A DNA stretch of 64,000 nucleotides from Flavobacterium sp. 245 (GCF_004362055.1 NZ_SNXB01000001.1:649068-713067); one strand, 5' to 3'. Shown: positions 8,366 to 17,315, counted from the first letter of the stretch. The notes: generated by a model not told the origin, from the letters alone. Translations and numbers: made by a program.

Positions 8366-9401
8366 AATACAATGCAAAATAAATTAAAGGGAAAATCCCG
8401 ATTTTGTGTCGGGTTGCTGAACCTAAATCGGGTTCAAAAACGCCTTGAAGAATAAAAAATGAGAATAAAATAAACAGTATCAAAAGCTCATATTTATATT
8501 TTTTTCTTTCTCTCAAACATTTAGAAAAGCGAACCAGCAAAATATAAAACAGTAAAAGCTGCCAAATAACAAATACAATAATTTGAGGTGAAAATATATA
8601 TTTTAAACCATTGAGTGGCAAATTAACGGTGAAAAAACCGTAAAAAATACCCACAACTTCTCCGTACCAGGTATCGGTTTTTACTGGCGAAGTAATCATC
8701 GAATTGGCATCGCCGGAAGCCATTCGGGCGTTGTTCACCACTTCCCTGCTGATTTCAGAAAAGTATTTCCCTTTTAAAACGCCATAACTCAAAGAGAGAA
8801 AAACAGCAATCAGTAATCCATAAAAAATGGTACTTACCGTTTTGTTTTTAAAATTAATGAAACTCACTAAGTACATTCCGCCTCCTACAATGGGAATTAA
8901 AGCAAAATAAGGCCGATATAAAGCGCCAAAAACAATTAAAAGCAATACACTAATAAAAATGGTTTTTGAGAACGAAAAGCGTTCGTTTCTACACAATAAA
9001 ACAATTACCGCAATAAACAAATAGGTAATAAACTCTTTTGAAGGCATTGAAATGAAAATCGCAATCATAAAAAAGCCGAGATAAACTAAAATATTCTTGA
9101 TATTCAGTTTTTCAAAATTATTCGGAATTCCAATTTTGTATAAAATATAGATCAATATAGGAAATTGGATTAATGCAATTATGGGAAAAGGCAAATACCT
9201 GAAACCAATAATTTTATAGAACAAAATTGTCAACGGATAACTTCCAAAATAGCCAATTTCATTGTATTTGTCATAAATTATAATTGCCGAATCGTAGAAA
9301 AATTTTGGAGGCAAAACAAAAAAAGCCAAAAATGCTACAACTAAATTAGCTGCTGCAATCAGCAAAAATGCTGCGGTACTTTTTTTGATTAATAATTGCA
9401 T
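8337..9401 (-). CDS. Polytopic membrane protein, EpsG/Wzy-like
   Basis: 354 residues, almost entirely hydrophobic, with about ten predicted membrane spans. One short soluble loop (about residues 215-245: FSEISREVVNNARMASGDAN) interrupts them. In a polysaccharide locus such proteins are usually repeat-unit polymerases (Wzy or EpsG type), whose sequences are hardly conserved. The O-antigen-ligase-like gene follows directly, so one of the two may polymerise and the other ligate. That division is a guess. Start ATG at 9401, 15 bases after the glycosyltransferase gene. Confidence 0.6.
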   Translation of the reverse strand: MQLLIKKSTAAFLLIAAANLVVAFLAFFVLPPKFFYDSAIIIYDKYNEIGYFGSYPLTILFYKIIGFRYLPFPIIALIQFPILIYILYKIGIPNNFEKLNIKNILVYLGFFMIAIFISMPSKEFITYLFIAVIVLLCRNERFSFSKTIFISVLLLIVFGALYRPYFALIPIVGGGMYLVSFINFKNKTVSTIFYGLLIAVFLSLSYGVLKGKYFSEISREVVNNARMASGDANSMITSPVKTDTWYGEVVGIFYGFFTVNLPLNGLKYIFSPQIIVFVIWQLLLFYILLVRFSKCLRERKKYKYELLILFILFSFFILQGVFEPDLGSATRHKIGIFPLIYFALYYEHFRKELQ

Positions 9402-9416
9402 ATTTCTATTTGTACT

Positions 9417-10436
9417 TTATTTTGAGGCTCTGCGTTTTTTATTTAGGCTCCTTTTTAATCGGTAACCATTTAAAAAGAAAATCAATGTTTTAAAGGACAA
9501 AAATTTATAGAATTTCATCACTTTGTCCACTTTTATGTTACGTCCTTTTTTAAGAAGATATTTCCAGGAAATTAAATCATGCCAAATCTGTTTTTTTGTT
9601 TCAGACGACAAAACATAAAAATCTTTTAGAATTACAACATAATTACAGGCCCAATAATTTTCTATCGCTTTATTTAATACTTCTGATTTCGTTTTCTGCG
9701 CCTCTAAACCGTCTTTTACCATTTCATAAACATCTTCGATATGTTGTGCGCTTGCTGTAGTTGTAATTGAACCTTGGCGCGCCTGACGATACACATAAAA
9801 TGATTTCGAATAAATACTGAAAGTCTTGATATAATGCATCAATTTTCCGCACCATTCAATATCTTCAGATTTTCTTCCGAAAGGAAAAAATAACTCATTT
9901 TCAATTAAAATTGTTCTTTTAATAACTTTGTCCCAGGCCGAAGCGACATATAAGTCGTAATACACGAGATGTAAAACCTCATCTTCAAATTTCCCGCTTT
10001 TGTTTTTTATAAATCGCTGATTGTATTTGCAGTGTACGTCGTTTTCTGCAAAAAATCGGCTTTCTTCATGAAGGATTATATCTGGATTTGTTTTAGAAAT
10101 TAAATTATTCAAATCTTCCAAAACCTTTTTCCCTTGCCAATAATCATCGCTGTCGGTAAAAATAACATACTCGCCTTTTGCCGCTTTTAAACCTGTATTT
10201 CTGGCATCAGACAAACCTCCGTTTTCTTTCTCAATCATGATTATCTGAGGAAATTTTTGCACGTATTGCTTACAAATTTCCAGCGAAGAATCAGTTGATC
10301 CGTCATTGACTAAAATTAGTTCAAAGTCAGAAAAAGTCTGGCACAAAATACTATCTAAACATTGCGGTAAATAATCCTCAACGTTGTAAACCGGAACAAT
10401 AATGCTAAAAAGCAAAGTCTCTTTCTCGATGTTCAT
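9417..10436 (-). CDS. Family 2 glycosyltransferase
   Basis: 339 residues. Seen: FSIIVPVYNVEDYLPQCLDS, then LILVNDGSTDSS, GLSDARNTGL and the DxD motif in FTDSDDYW (about residues 92-99). These define an inverting GT-A glycosyltransferase of the EpsJ/WcaA kind. The C-terminal 60 residues are basic (KKRRASK at the end) and probably lie on the membrane surface. It sits in a minus-strand operon between the flippase gene (11 bases upstream) and a membrane-protein gene (15 bases downstream), and should add one sugar of the same repeat unit. Confidence 0.92.
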   Translation of the reverse strand: MNIEKETLLFSIIVPVYNVEDYLPQCLDSILCQTFSDFELILVNDGSTDSSLEICKQYVQKFPQIIMIEKENGGLSDARNTGLKAAKGEYVIFTDSDDYWQGKKVLEDLNNLISKTNPDIILHEESRFFAENDVHCKYNQRFIKNKSGKFEDEVLHLVYYDLYVASAWDKVIKRTILIENELFFPFGRKSEDIEWCGKLMHYIKTFSIYSKSFYVYRQARQGSITTTASAQHIEDVYEMVKDGLEAQKTKSEVLNKAIENYWACNYVVILKDFYVLSSETKKQIWHDLISWKYLLKKGRNIKVDKVMKFYKFLSFKTLIFFLNGYRLKRSLNKKRRASK

Positions 10437-10447
10437 GGCATAGTTTT

Positions 10448-11752
10448 TTAATGCAGAAACACTTTTATTTTATCCTTGCGATAAATAACAATTGCCGATA
10501 CAAGATTCCAGAAAAAAGAACTTGAAACAAAAGCAATTGCACCGCCGGTCATTCCGTAAATTGGAATTAAAAATCGGTTTAAAATGAAATTAATGACAAC
10601 CGCAATCATTAGAATAACCTGAAAAATATGCTGTCTTCCCGTCATATTCAAATAAACCGAAGACGTACCAAATGCTGAGCAAATTCCCTGACCAATAATT
10701 AAAATTAAAAATGCTTGCTGAGCCACAACATATTGATGTCCAAAAATTGACAAAATAGATTTTGAATAATAACTGATCAGAATAATAACAGGCAATGTTA
10801 TTCCGAAGATTAAACGGGCGCTGTTTCTTGAAACTTCTGTTAATTCAGCTGTTTTATGGCTTGCAAAAAACTCTGCAATTTTAGCCGAAACCGTAATATT
10901 TATACTCACGATTATAATTGAAATAATCGTCATAATCTTAACTCCTACCGAATAAAAAGCAACTGTTTCATCGTTTCTGTATTTCTTCAGAAACATAATA
11001 TCGAAACACATTAATAAAAACAATGCCATTGCGCTTATGGCAATTGGATATGATTTTAAAAATATTTCTTTATGCGAAATTTTTTCAACCGTTATTGAAA
11101 TCATCTTTTTTCGAAAAAAGATAAAAACAAAAACGGAACTCAGCATCGCAAGAAAAACAAATCCCAACAGAAAAACATCAACTAAATATTCTTCTTTATG
11201 CCAATAAAACAAAATAACCGAACCAATAATCAGCGGAATATATTTAATAATGTTTCGGAACAATTCTGCGACATATAATTTATCCAATGCTCTGAAAACT
11301 TCGGTATTAAGAATTGATAATCCGGAGAAAAACAATGTTAAAGTTCCTTTTAAAAGAATTGAATATACCGCTTGATCTGAAAAATAATTATTAATCGTTT
11401 CTTTGCTGATAATTGCAATTAAAACCAAAACCAACAATGAAGTTCCTAAAAGCATCAGAACCATTTTTTGGTATATACTTTTTAATTCGTCAAGCGCGTT
11501 TTGACTTGCTAATTTTCCTTTAAAATATATAATCGACTGATCAAAACCAAGCAAACACATGCTCCCGATTGATAATAAAAAAGAACGTACAAAATCATAC
11601 TGGCCAACTAATTTTGGACTATAGTTTTTTGTCAGGAAAACGGTAAATCCAAATAACAGCAACGCACCAAAAACACGTAAAGATAAGGTGCTGAAACTTT
11701 GCCTTAAAAATCGATTTTTTGACAATCTTTCAAAAATAGAACTGGCTTTCAA
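10448..11752 (-). CDS. Wzx-type polysaccharide flippase
   Basis: 434 residues with 12-14 hydrophobic segments and the N-terminal pattern of MATE-like polysaccharide exporters (FLRQSFSTLSLRVFGALLLFG, then SPKLVGQYDFVRSF). It would flip undecaprenyl-linked repeat units across the inner membrane. The first codon is TTG at 11752, only 5 bases after the stop of the Wzz-like gene, so the start depends on translational coupling or weak initiation. Operon position between Wzz-like and GT2 genes fits a Wzx/Wzy-dependent pathway. Confidence 0.85.
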   Translation of the reverse strand: MKASSIFERLSKNRFLRQSFSTLSLRVFGALLLFGFTVFLTKNYSPKLVGQYDFVRSFLLSIGSMCLLGFDQSIIYFKGKLASQNALDELKSIYQKMVLMLLGTSLLVLVLIAIISKETINNYFSDQAVYSILLKGTLTLFFSGLSILNTEVFRALDKLYVAELFRNIIKYIPLIIGSVILFYWHKEEYLVDVFLLGFVFLAMLSSVFVFIFFRKKMISITVEKISHKEIFLKSYPIAISAMALFLLMCFDIMFLKKYRNDETVAFYSVGVKIMTIISIIIVSINITVSAKIAEFFASHKTAELTEVSRNSARLIFGITLPVIILISYYSKSILSIFGHQYVVAQQAFLILIIGQGICSAFGTSSVYLNMTGRQHIFQVILMIAVVINFILNRFLIPIYGMTGGAIAFVSSSFFWNLVSAIVIYRKDKIKVFLH

Positions 11753-11757
11753 TTGCT

Positions 11758-12735
11758 TTAAAGTTGACTTGCTTTTGAAAGAGCAAGCTGTTTGCGGTAA
11801 AACTTTCGGAACATACTAATCAAAACAAAAAGAAAAATAAAGAAAAGCGGGAACCAGATTTTAAAATTTCCGTTCACGACTTTATTTTCGTTTATATTAA
11901 GCGTTGAATTGATTTCTTTAATCGTTTTATCAAAAGTAATTAATCTGATTTTGTTTTTTCCTTGTTCCAAAATCAGTTTTTGTTTTGTTTTTAAAATATC
12001 GTTTAGCTGCAGATTTTCATTGTAATAAACCAATTTATCATTTTTTGCCGTACTTGAAAGTCCTTTTAAAACGTTGTCTATCTGCGAAATAATAGTGTCG
12101 TTTTGGGCAATTTCACGTTCTAGGTTTTTGTACCCAATTTTTTGAACAGCATCAAAATAGTCCGAATTATTCAAGTATTTTAGCAATGACGCAACAGCTT
12201 CTTTTTCGCTGACTTTCTCGTTTGAAGCAAAAGTAATGGTATGAAATGTATAGTTTTTACTCGTAACATTATCTTCCAAAACCTTTTTTACGTCGCCTAC
12301 CTCAGCCATTAATTTAATCAGTTCAAGATTTTGTTCTTTGTCTTCGATAAATTTATAAACATCAGCAACGGGTTTAATTTCAATTCTTTTGATAGCATTT
12401 TTACTTGAAGTTCCAAAAACTTGATTTAGAAAATCAGCATCTCCAGCAACAATTTTGGCCTGAATCAAATCGATTTTGGCATACAAATAATCAACACTTT
12501 CAAAATTTGGCGTTACAACTACCTGATTTTGAAATGACTTTTTATTAGAATCCAAATAAAATCCGAGTGCAATTCCTAGTACAGCCAAAATCAGAACTGC
12601 AATCCAGTTTCGGATAAAAAACTGAATCGCTCTAAAAATAGATCTATTTATACGGTCAAAAAAACCGCCAATGCTCTTTGAAAGCTGAAAAATATCTATT
12701 TCCTGATCTGTATTTTGGGGTACTTTTGTACTCAT
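11758..12735 (-). CDS. Wzz-like chain-length / tyrosine-kinase-adaptor protein
   Basis: 325 residues with two membrane segments, at about 42-63 and 287-306, and a mostly helical periplasmic domain between them with coiled-coil-like stretches (residues 200-280). This is the topology of polysaccharide co-polymerases (Wzz). No C-terminal BY-kinase domain is present. N-terminal acidic residues (QEIDIFQLSKSIGG) sit in the cytosol. It probably sets the chain length of the polysaccharide made by this operon. ATG at 12735, 8 bases after the preceding gene. Confidence 0.75.
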   Translation of the reverse strand: MSTKVPQNTDQEIDIFQLSKSIGGFFDRINRSIFRAIQFFIRNWIAVLILAVLGIALGFYLDSNKKSFQNQVVVTPNFESVDYLYAKIDLIQAKIVAGDADFLNQVFGTSSKNAIKRIEIKPVADVYKFIEDKEQNLELIKLMAEVGDVKKVLEDNVTSKNYTFHTITFASNEKVSEKEAVASLLKYLNNSDYFDAVQKIGYKNLEREIAQNDTIISQIDNVLKGLSSTAKNDKLVYYNENLQLNDILKTKQKLILEQGKNKIRLITFDKTIKEINSTLNINENKVVNGNFKIWFPLFFIFLFVLISMFRKFYRKQLALSKASQL

Positions 12736-12743
12736 GTATTGCT

Positions 12744-14423
12744 TTATTTTACGTTGAAAATTTGTTCCAAAATTTTAATGGTAATCAAATAAGTCGGTTT
12801 TACTCCGGTTGTTCCCAATCCGCCCGAAGCCAATGTACTTCCTGTTTCAAGTGGATTATCCGAAGCATAATACGCATAACGAACTTTAATATCGTGTGGC
12901 ACACTTTTTCTGATTTTTGATGCCGACTGAATCGCTTTTTGATAATAAGAACCTTCCATTTCAAGACCAATTACACCCCAAGTTGATTCATGGAAAAATT
13001 TCAATAAATCTCTGTTTTGTAATGAAGTTCCAAGAACGGTAACCATTGCGCCTTCATAAACATCGATATCATTCCCTTTAAACATATCACCAGTTAATTC
13101 ATTTTCGAAGAAATAATTATCAGCCGTTCCTTCATTGATATGTGCTGTCGGAATCATGATATCGCCTTTTCCGCCTTCCAGAATTCCGGCTTTCCCCATA
13201 ATCGAAACCGATTTTACATTCAGCAAAGTTTCTTTTTTATAAGGTTTTAAAAGCTCATCAATTGTTTCATAAGCCTGCTCGCCAAATGCGTAATCCATTA
13301 CGATTAAAACAGGTTTTTCTTCTCCAAAATTAGCATTTGTAAAGGCTGTTTTTGACAAATCAATTTTGGCCGTATCAAAAATCTGAACATCGATATTGGT
13401 TCCTGAACAATCTGGAAGTGAAATCATTCCGTTTTTCAACGCCAATTCTTCGACTTGGCTTCTAATTTCTTTTGAACCCGAACTGCTTAATTCTTCATAA
13501 ATATGGAAATCACTTTTGCCTTTGTATTTTGAAGTCAATAACGGTGTTGCAAAAATCGAGTTCATTACACTATGCATATTTGCACTGATAACGTGAATTG
13601 GACGTTTTAAAAGATCGTTTGCCTTTAAAACTTCCTTGATGTTTGTTGCCCAGATTTCTCCGTGAATATGGTGTCCTAAACGCTCTCGCAAAACCGGACT
13701 GAAAGTAATTGTACGTTTATTATTTTCAACAATTTCTTCGATTGCCAGTTTTCCTAACCAATAAATTACGTGCAGGAAACGATCTGGCGCATTTTCTGAA
13801 CCAAAAGCATCATAAATATCCAAAACTTCTTCAAAAGTTCTGGCTAAAATATTGGCAACGTGCGAAATTGCTTTTTCTTTCTCAATCTGCGACAGCTTTT
13901 TTGTCTGTGTAACAGCTTGTTCTAATTTTAGCCAATCGCGCGAAACTTCTCCGCCATCATCAAGTAAAACTCTGTTTTTAATTTTGTGCGATTCGATGAA
14001 AATAAAAGTCAAATGCGTCAGAATATCATAAATATCCGAACGTCCGCGCGTAATTTCGACATTCATTTGTTCTTCGTCGATTCGGTAACAATTTCTTCTT
14101 CTTTTTGGAGGAACAATTGCCTGAAAATGCGATTTCGAATATCCTTCATCTGAAGTTAAATTGATGAATCGACATTGTTCAATTCCTATTGGAAGACGTT
14201 CTATAACGTACAAAAGTCCGTTTAATTCTACTTTTTCCTCGGCAATATTTCCATAGATTTCCGGGCGTAAAGCCAACAATGATTCGCGTAGGCTGTCGCC
14301 TGAAACTCCCATTGGTTTGTAAAAACCACGGTTGAATAAATGGCGCATTGTAATGTACATTTTTTCAATAGCCGCAGATGATTCCTGCGCTCTTGATCTT
14401 GATATATGTTTGGTTTCTTTCAT
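12744..14423 (-). CDS. Conserved flavobacterial protein with a nucleoside-phosphorylase-like C-terminal half
   Basis: 559 residues, soluble, no signal peptide. I do not recognise a named function (a flavobacterial DUF family, possibly DUF6909, from memory). Residues 1-330 are of unknown type. The C-terminal third has VSIMGKAGILEGGKGDIMIP, ending in a strand and loop, then AHINEGTADNYFFENE and GVIGLEMEGSYYQKAI. The order G-x-L-x-G-x-GD-x-x-x-P followed later by a x-EMEG- strand is what I see in MTA/SAH nucleosidases and purine phosphorylases, where the EMEG glutamates bind the ribose. This is inference. It is the first gene of the six-gene polysaccharide operon, 8 bases before the Wzz-like gene. 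Confidence 0.6.
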   Translation of the reverse strand: MKETKHISRSRAQESSAAIEKMYITMRHLFNRGFYKPMGVSGDSLRESLLALRPEIYGNIAEEKVELNGLLYVIERLPIGIEQCRFINLTSDEGYSKSHFQAIVPPKRRRNCYRIDEEQMNVEITRGRSDIYDILTHLTFIFIESHKIKNRVLLDDGGEVSRDWLKLEQAVTQTKKLSQIEKEKAISHVANILARTFEEVLDIYDAFGSENAPDRFLHVIYWLGKLAIEEIVENNKRTITFSPVLRERLGHHIHGEIWATNIKEVLKANDLLKRPIHVISANMHSVMNSIFATPLLTSKYKGKSDFHIYEELSSSGSKEIRSQVEELALKNGMISLPDCSGTNIDVQIFDTAKIDLSKTAFTNANFGEEKPVLIVMDYAFGEQAYETIDELLKPYKKETLLNVKSVSIMGKAGILEGGKGDIMIPTAHINEGTADNYFFENELTGDMFKGNDIDVYEGAMVTVLGTSLQNRDLLKFFHESTWGVIGLEMEGSYYQKAIQSASKIRKSVPHDIKVRYAYYASDNPLETGSTLASGGLGTTGVKPTYLITIKILEQIFNVK

Positions 14424-14456
14424 TCTATATTATTTTTGTAATTCAAATGTAAGGAA

Positions 14457-14480
14457 ATACAAGGCAAGCCTTGTATCTAC
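14457..14480 (-). repeat. REP-like palindrome with 5' GTAG (REP A)
   Basis: ATACAAGGC, two bases, GCCTTGTAT (14457-14476) forms a 9-bp stem. On the minus strand the tetranucleotide GTAG (14480-14477) precedes it directly, as in REP elements recognised by REP-associated tyrosine transposases. It lies just downstream of the transposase gene. Confidence 0.65.
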
Positions 14481-14506
14481 AGCATCATTTTTTAAAAATC
14501 GTTTAA

Positions 14507-15073
14507 TTAATTTTCTGTTTTAAATTTATCTTTTGTCCAATTTTCCGGATTTGAAACGATATAATCAGAAATTCTTTGATAGTCATTATTATTTCTAATG
14601 ATATTGTCATAAAATAATTTTTGCCATTGATGTGGATATCCTAATCTATTGGCATGTTTGGTTACCGCAGATTTATATGACCCAACAATTGACGAAATGG
14701 TATTTTTTCCAATATTTTGAAACCGTGGAGACAGGGCATGCCCTGTCTGTACAATATTGGCGTCATTTGCGAAATTCAAATCAATATTATTCGATTTTTT
14801 ATCGATAATCAAAATTCCGTGAATATGATTTGGCATCACCACAAAATCACCCAATTCAACGTTTTTATGGTGTATCGGAATTTGATGCCACAATATATCG
14901 GCAATAATACCAACCTCTGACAAAACCATTTTATTATTTTGAATTTCTCCAAAATAATGTTCTCTGTCTTGTGTGCAAATTGTTATAAAATAGGCTCCGT
15001 TCCAACCATAATCCCACCATTGGGCTCTTATTGAAGAAATACGGTATTTATTTTGAAACTTTTCCTGACTCAT
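14507..15073 (-). CDS. REP-associated tyrosine transposase (RAYT, IS200-like)
   Basis: 188 residues of the Y1/HUH transposase superfamily. Seen: the N-terminal WWDYGWNGAYFITICTQDRE, which RAYTs share, the HUH metal site in MPNHIHG (H83, H85), SSIVGSYKSAVTK, and a candidate catalytic tyrosine Y155 in LFYDNIIR, followed by RISDYI. RAYTs are thought to move or process REP palindromes and are single-copy, domesticated IS200 relatives. The family is not flanked by IS ends. REP-like palindromes with 5' GTAG or GTGG lie downstream (14457-14480), inside the gene (14725-14748) and upstream (15115-15138). Residues 92-124 form a long variable loop that carries the internal REP. Confidence 0.92.
   Translation of the reverse strand: MSQEKFQNKYRISSIRAQWWDYGWNGAYFITICTQDREHYFGEIQNNKMVLSEVGIIADILWHQIPIHHKNVELGDFVVMPNHIHGILIIDKKSNNIDLNFANDANIVQTGHALSPRFQNIGKNTISSIVGSYKSAVTKHANRLGYPHQWQKLFYDNIIRNNNDYQRISDYIVSNPENWTKDKFKTEN
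14725..14748 (+). repeat. REP-like palindrome inside the transposase gene (REP B)
   Basis: GTGG at 14725-14728 is followed by the perfect 20-base palindrome 14729-14748, with core GACAGGGCATGCCCTGTC. It is in frame on the minus strand and encodes QTGHALS (residues 109-115). A second inverted repeat, CCAATATT / AATATTGG (14709-14716 and 14753-14760), brackets it, which gives a 52-base hairpin. Confidence 0.85.
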
Positions 15074-15114
15074 TTTTAATTTACTTCTGCATCCTAATCA
15101 TGTAGATAATAATA

Positions 15115-15138
15115 GTAGAAGACAGGGCATGCCCTGTC
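15115..15138 (+). repeat. REP-like palindrome upstream of the transposase gene (REP C)
   Basis: GTAG (15115-15118), AA, then GACAGGGCATGCCCTGTC (15121-15138), identical in core to REP B. Outer bases GATAATAATAG and CTATTATC can extend the stem. It lies in the 75-base gap between the GH3 stop and the transposase start, on the opposite strand to REP A, so the gene sits between REPs in inverted orientation. Confidence 0.85.
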
Positions 15139-15148
15139 TCTCCTATTA

Positions 15149-16639
15149 TCAAATTTTTATCAAATTATCCGCAATCTTTCTGTCATTAGACAATCTCGGA
15201 ATTTTATTCTGGCCGCCTAATTTTCCTTGTGATTTCATGTATTCCTGAAATCCGTTTTTTGAAACTTTAGTTACGACCACTTTCTGCAACACATTTCCGG
15301 TAATTAAATCGTCGTAATAAATGTTTTGTTTTCGCATCGAATCGTCTATTGCTTCGGCGAAAGCCTGCATATTATCAGGTTCTTTTTCAAATTCTACTAA
15401 CCATTCGTGATACGGTAATCCGCTTGACGGCGTAATTTGAGGCGCTACTGTAAATTCGTTAATTACAATATTCGTTTCGGCAGTTGCTTGTTTCATAGCA
15501 TTTTCGACTTCATTGGCAATAACATGCTCACCAAAAGCCGAAATATAATGTTTGATACGGCCTGAAACTATGACACGATACGGAGCTAAAGAGGTAAACT
15601 GAACAGTATCACCAATATTATAACGCCACAGCCCGGCATTTGTAGAAACAATCAAGGCATAATTTACGCCTAATTCTACTTCTCCAATAGTGTAGGTTTT
15701 TGGGTTTTCGGTAAAAAATTCATCAGCTTTAATAAATTCGTAGAAAATTCCCGAATTCAATAACAACAACATTCCTTTTGTTTTTTGAGAATCCTGATAA
15801 GCAAAAAAACCTTCAGATGCTGGGAACAATTCGATGCTGTCTACTTTTCGGCCAATCATGTTTTCAAACTTGGCGCGATATGGTTCATAATTGACGCCTC
15901 CGTAAATAAACAAATTGAAATTTTTGAATAGGTCACCAATTTTTTTCCCACCGCTTTTTTCTTGTAACCTCTCAAAATACATTTGAACCCAAGAAGGAAT
16001 TCCCGAAATAATGGTCATATTCTGCTCAATGGTTTCCTCGACGATTGCATTTACTTTGGTGTCCCAATCTTCAATACAATTAGTTTCCCAAGAAGGCATT
16101 CGGTTTTTTTGAAGGTATTTTGGAACAAAATGCGCTCCAATTCCGGAAAGTCTTCCAAATTTGATTCCATATTTCTCCACTAAAATTGGGCTTCCCTGCA
16201 GAAAAATCATTTTCCCGTCAACAAAATCTGCATTTCCAGTTTCGTAGATATAATGCAAAATTGCATTTCGCGAAGCTTCAATATGATATGGCATTGATTC
16301 CTTAGTCAGCGGAATGTATTTTGCACCAGAAGTTGTTCCTGAGGTTTTAGCAAAATAGAGCGGTTTTCCTTTCCAAAGAATGTCTTTTTCGCCCATTCTT
16401 ACCTTGTCTATATAGGATTTTAAATCTTCGTAATCACGAATTGGAACACGTTTTTTAAAGTCGTGAACTGTTTTTATTTTATCAAAATGATGATCAGTTC
16501 CAAACTGCGTTTCTTTGGCGCCGTTAATTAAACTCCTGAAAACGTTTTGTTGCGTTTCAACCGGCTTATTAGCCCAAGCCTGCGTTTTATAATATATTTT
16601 GCTTGCAAATAATTTTGCTGCTACAGATTTAATTGACAT
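15149..16639 (-). CDS. GH3-like acyl-adenylating enzyme
   Basis: 496 residues of the GH3 family (named after plant auxin-conjugating enzymes; bacterial members are common in Bacteroidota). The family forms acyl-adenylates and joins them to amines. Seen: the ATP-binding loop FAKTSGTTSGAKYIPLTKES (about residues 92-111), FIYGGVNYEPYRAKFE, FPASEGFFA and LWRYNIGDTVQF, which match motifs 1-3 of the superfamily. The bacterial substrate is unknown. The start is ATG at 16639; the downstream 166-aa gene is 11 bases upstream in transcription order, so the pair is likely co-transcribed. Confidence 0.9.
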   Translation of the reverse strand: MSIKSVAAKLFASKIYYKTQAWANKPVETQQNVFRSLINGAKETQFGTDHHFDKIKTVHDFKKRVPIRDYEDLKSYIDKVRMGEKDILWKGKPLYFAKTSGTTSGAKYIPLTKESMPYHIEASRNAILHYIYETGNADFVDGKMIFLQGSPILVEKYGIKFGRLSGIGAHFVPKYLQKNRMPSWETNCIEDWDTKVNAIVEETIEQNMTIISGIPSWVQMYFERLQEKSGGKKIGDLFKNFNLFIYGGVNYEPYRAKFENMIGRKVDSIELFPASEGFFAYQDSQKTKGMLLLLNSGIFYEFIKADEFFTENPKTYTIGEVELGVNYALIVSTNAGLWRYNIGDTVQFTSLAPYRVIVSGRIKHYISAFGEHVIANEVENAMKQATAETNIVINEFTVAPQITPSSGLPYHEWLVEFEKEPDNMQAFAEAIDDSMRKQNIYYDDLITGNVLQKVVVTKVSKNGFQEYMKSQGKLGGQNKIPRLSNDRKIADNLIKI

Positions 16640-16650
16640 TTGATATGGTA

Positions 16651-17151
16651 TTATTTTTTGTCACTTTTGTTTTTACTACTTGTTTTTCCCTTTTGCTCCT
16701 TTTCCATTTTAGCCACTTCTTCTCTTAATTTAATTTCTTCCTCAGAAGCTTTCATATTTACTTCAGAAGGCTCATCAACTTCTGCCAAAATGGAGTCTTT
16801 ATTAAATTTCGCATATTCCAGTTCCCCTCTCAAAACTTTCTGAACGCCTTGTAAATAGGCTTCATTTTTCTTTAAAGCGGTTTCCAATGAATCTGATTTT
16901 ATTGCCAATTTAGTAGCATTTCGTTTTAATTCAGATGATGAATATCCAGGAATAAACTCGCGCAACGGTGTAAATGCAATAATGAAAGTGGTTACTAAAA
17001 TTAAAAATATTCCTCCTAAAGTAAATGTTACAAAAACATTCATTAAAGTCAGCCTAAATGAAAAAATCTCTTCAAATGTATTTTCATTCAAAATTACCAA
17101 TCGGTTTTTGATGAATAATTTTTTTCTGAAATCAAATCTTTTCTTAGTCAT
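16651..17151 (-). CDS. Single-pass membrane protein with coiled coil (166 aa)
   Basis: Basic N-terminus (MTKKRFDFRKKLFIKNRL), one transmembrane helix at about residues 36-60, then a periplasmic helical region (SSSELKRNATKLAIKSDSLE) and a charged Lys-rich tail. It looks like the N-terminal half of membrane-anchored M23 peptidase relatives, but no HxxxD or HxH peptidase motifs are present. Divergent from tatA, 11 bases before GH3. Function unknown; a truncated relative of a cell-wall endopeptidase is one possibility. Confidence 0.6.
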   Translation of the reverse strand: MTKKRFDFRKKLFIKNRLVILNENTFEEIFSFRLTLMNVFVTFTLGGIFLILVTTFIIAFTPLREFIPGYSSSELKRNATKLAIKSDSLETALKKNEAYLQGVQKVLRGELEYAKFNKDSILAEVDEPSEVNMKASEEEIKLREEVAKMEKEQKGKTSSKNKSDKK

Positions 17152-17286
17152 TTCGGATGATTATATGAGCAAATATAGCAATTAATAGCATTGATGGTAG
17201 TGGAGAAAAAACGGCAAATAATGTAATTTTATTATTTTATAAAATATTTAACGCTGTAAGAAACAAATATTTTAATCCAAAAACTC

Positions 17287-17315
17287 TTGTTGTTCGTATA
17301 TTCTATATACCTTTG
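17287..17315 (+). promoter_or_regulatory. Promoter of tatA
   Basis: TTG at 17287-17289, an 18-base spacer and TACCTTTG at 17308-17315 match the Bacteroidota consensus. The transcript would begin about 40 bases before the ATG at 17361. Confidence 0.7.

Noticed and set aside
8366..8377. An earlier TTG start of the O-antigen ligase-like gene
   Set aside because: An ATG at 8365 gives a more typical N-terminus and a shorter overlap.
16651..17151. A broken M23 peptidase gene
   Set aside because: The ORF has its own clear start and stop, no frameshift or leftover peptidase motif is found downstream. I keep it as a short intact gene.
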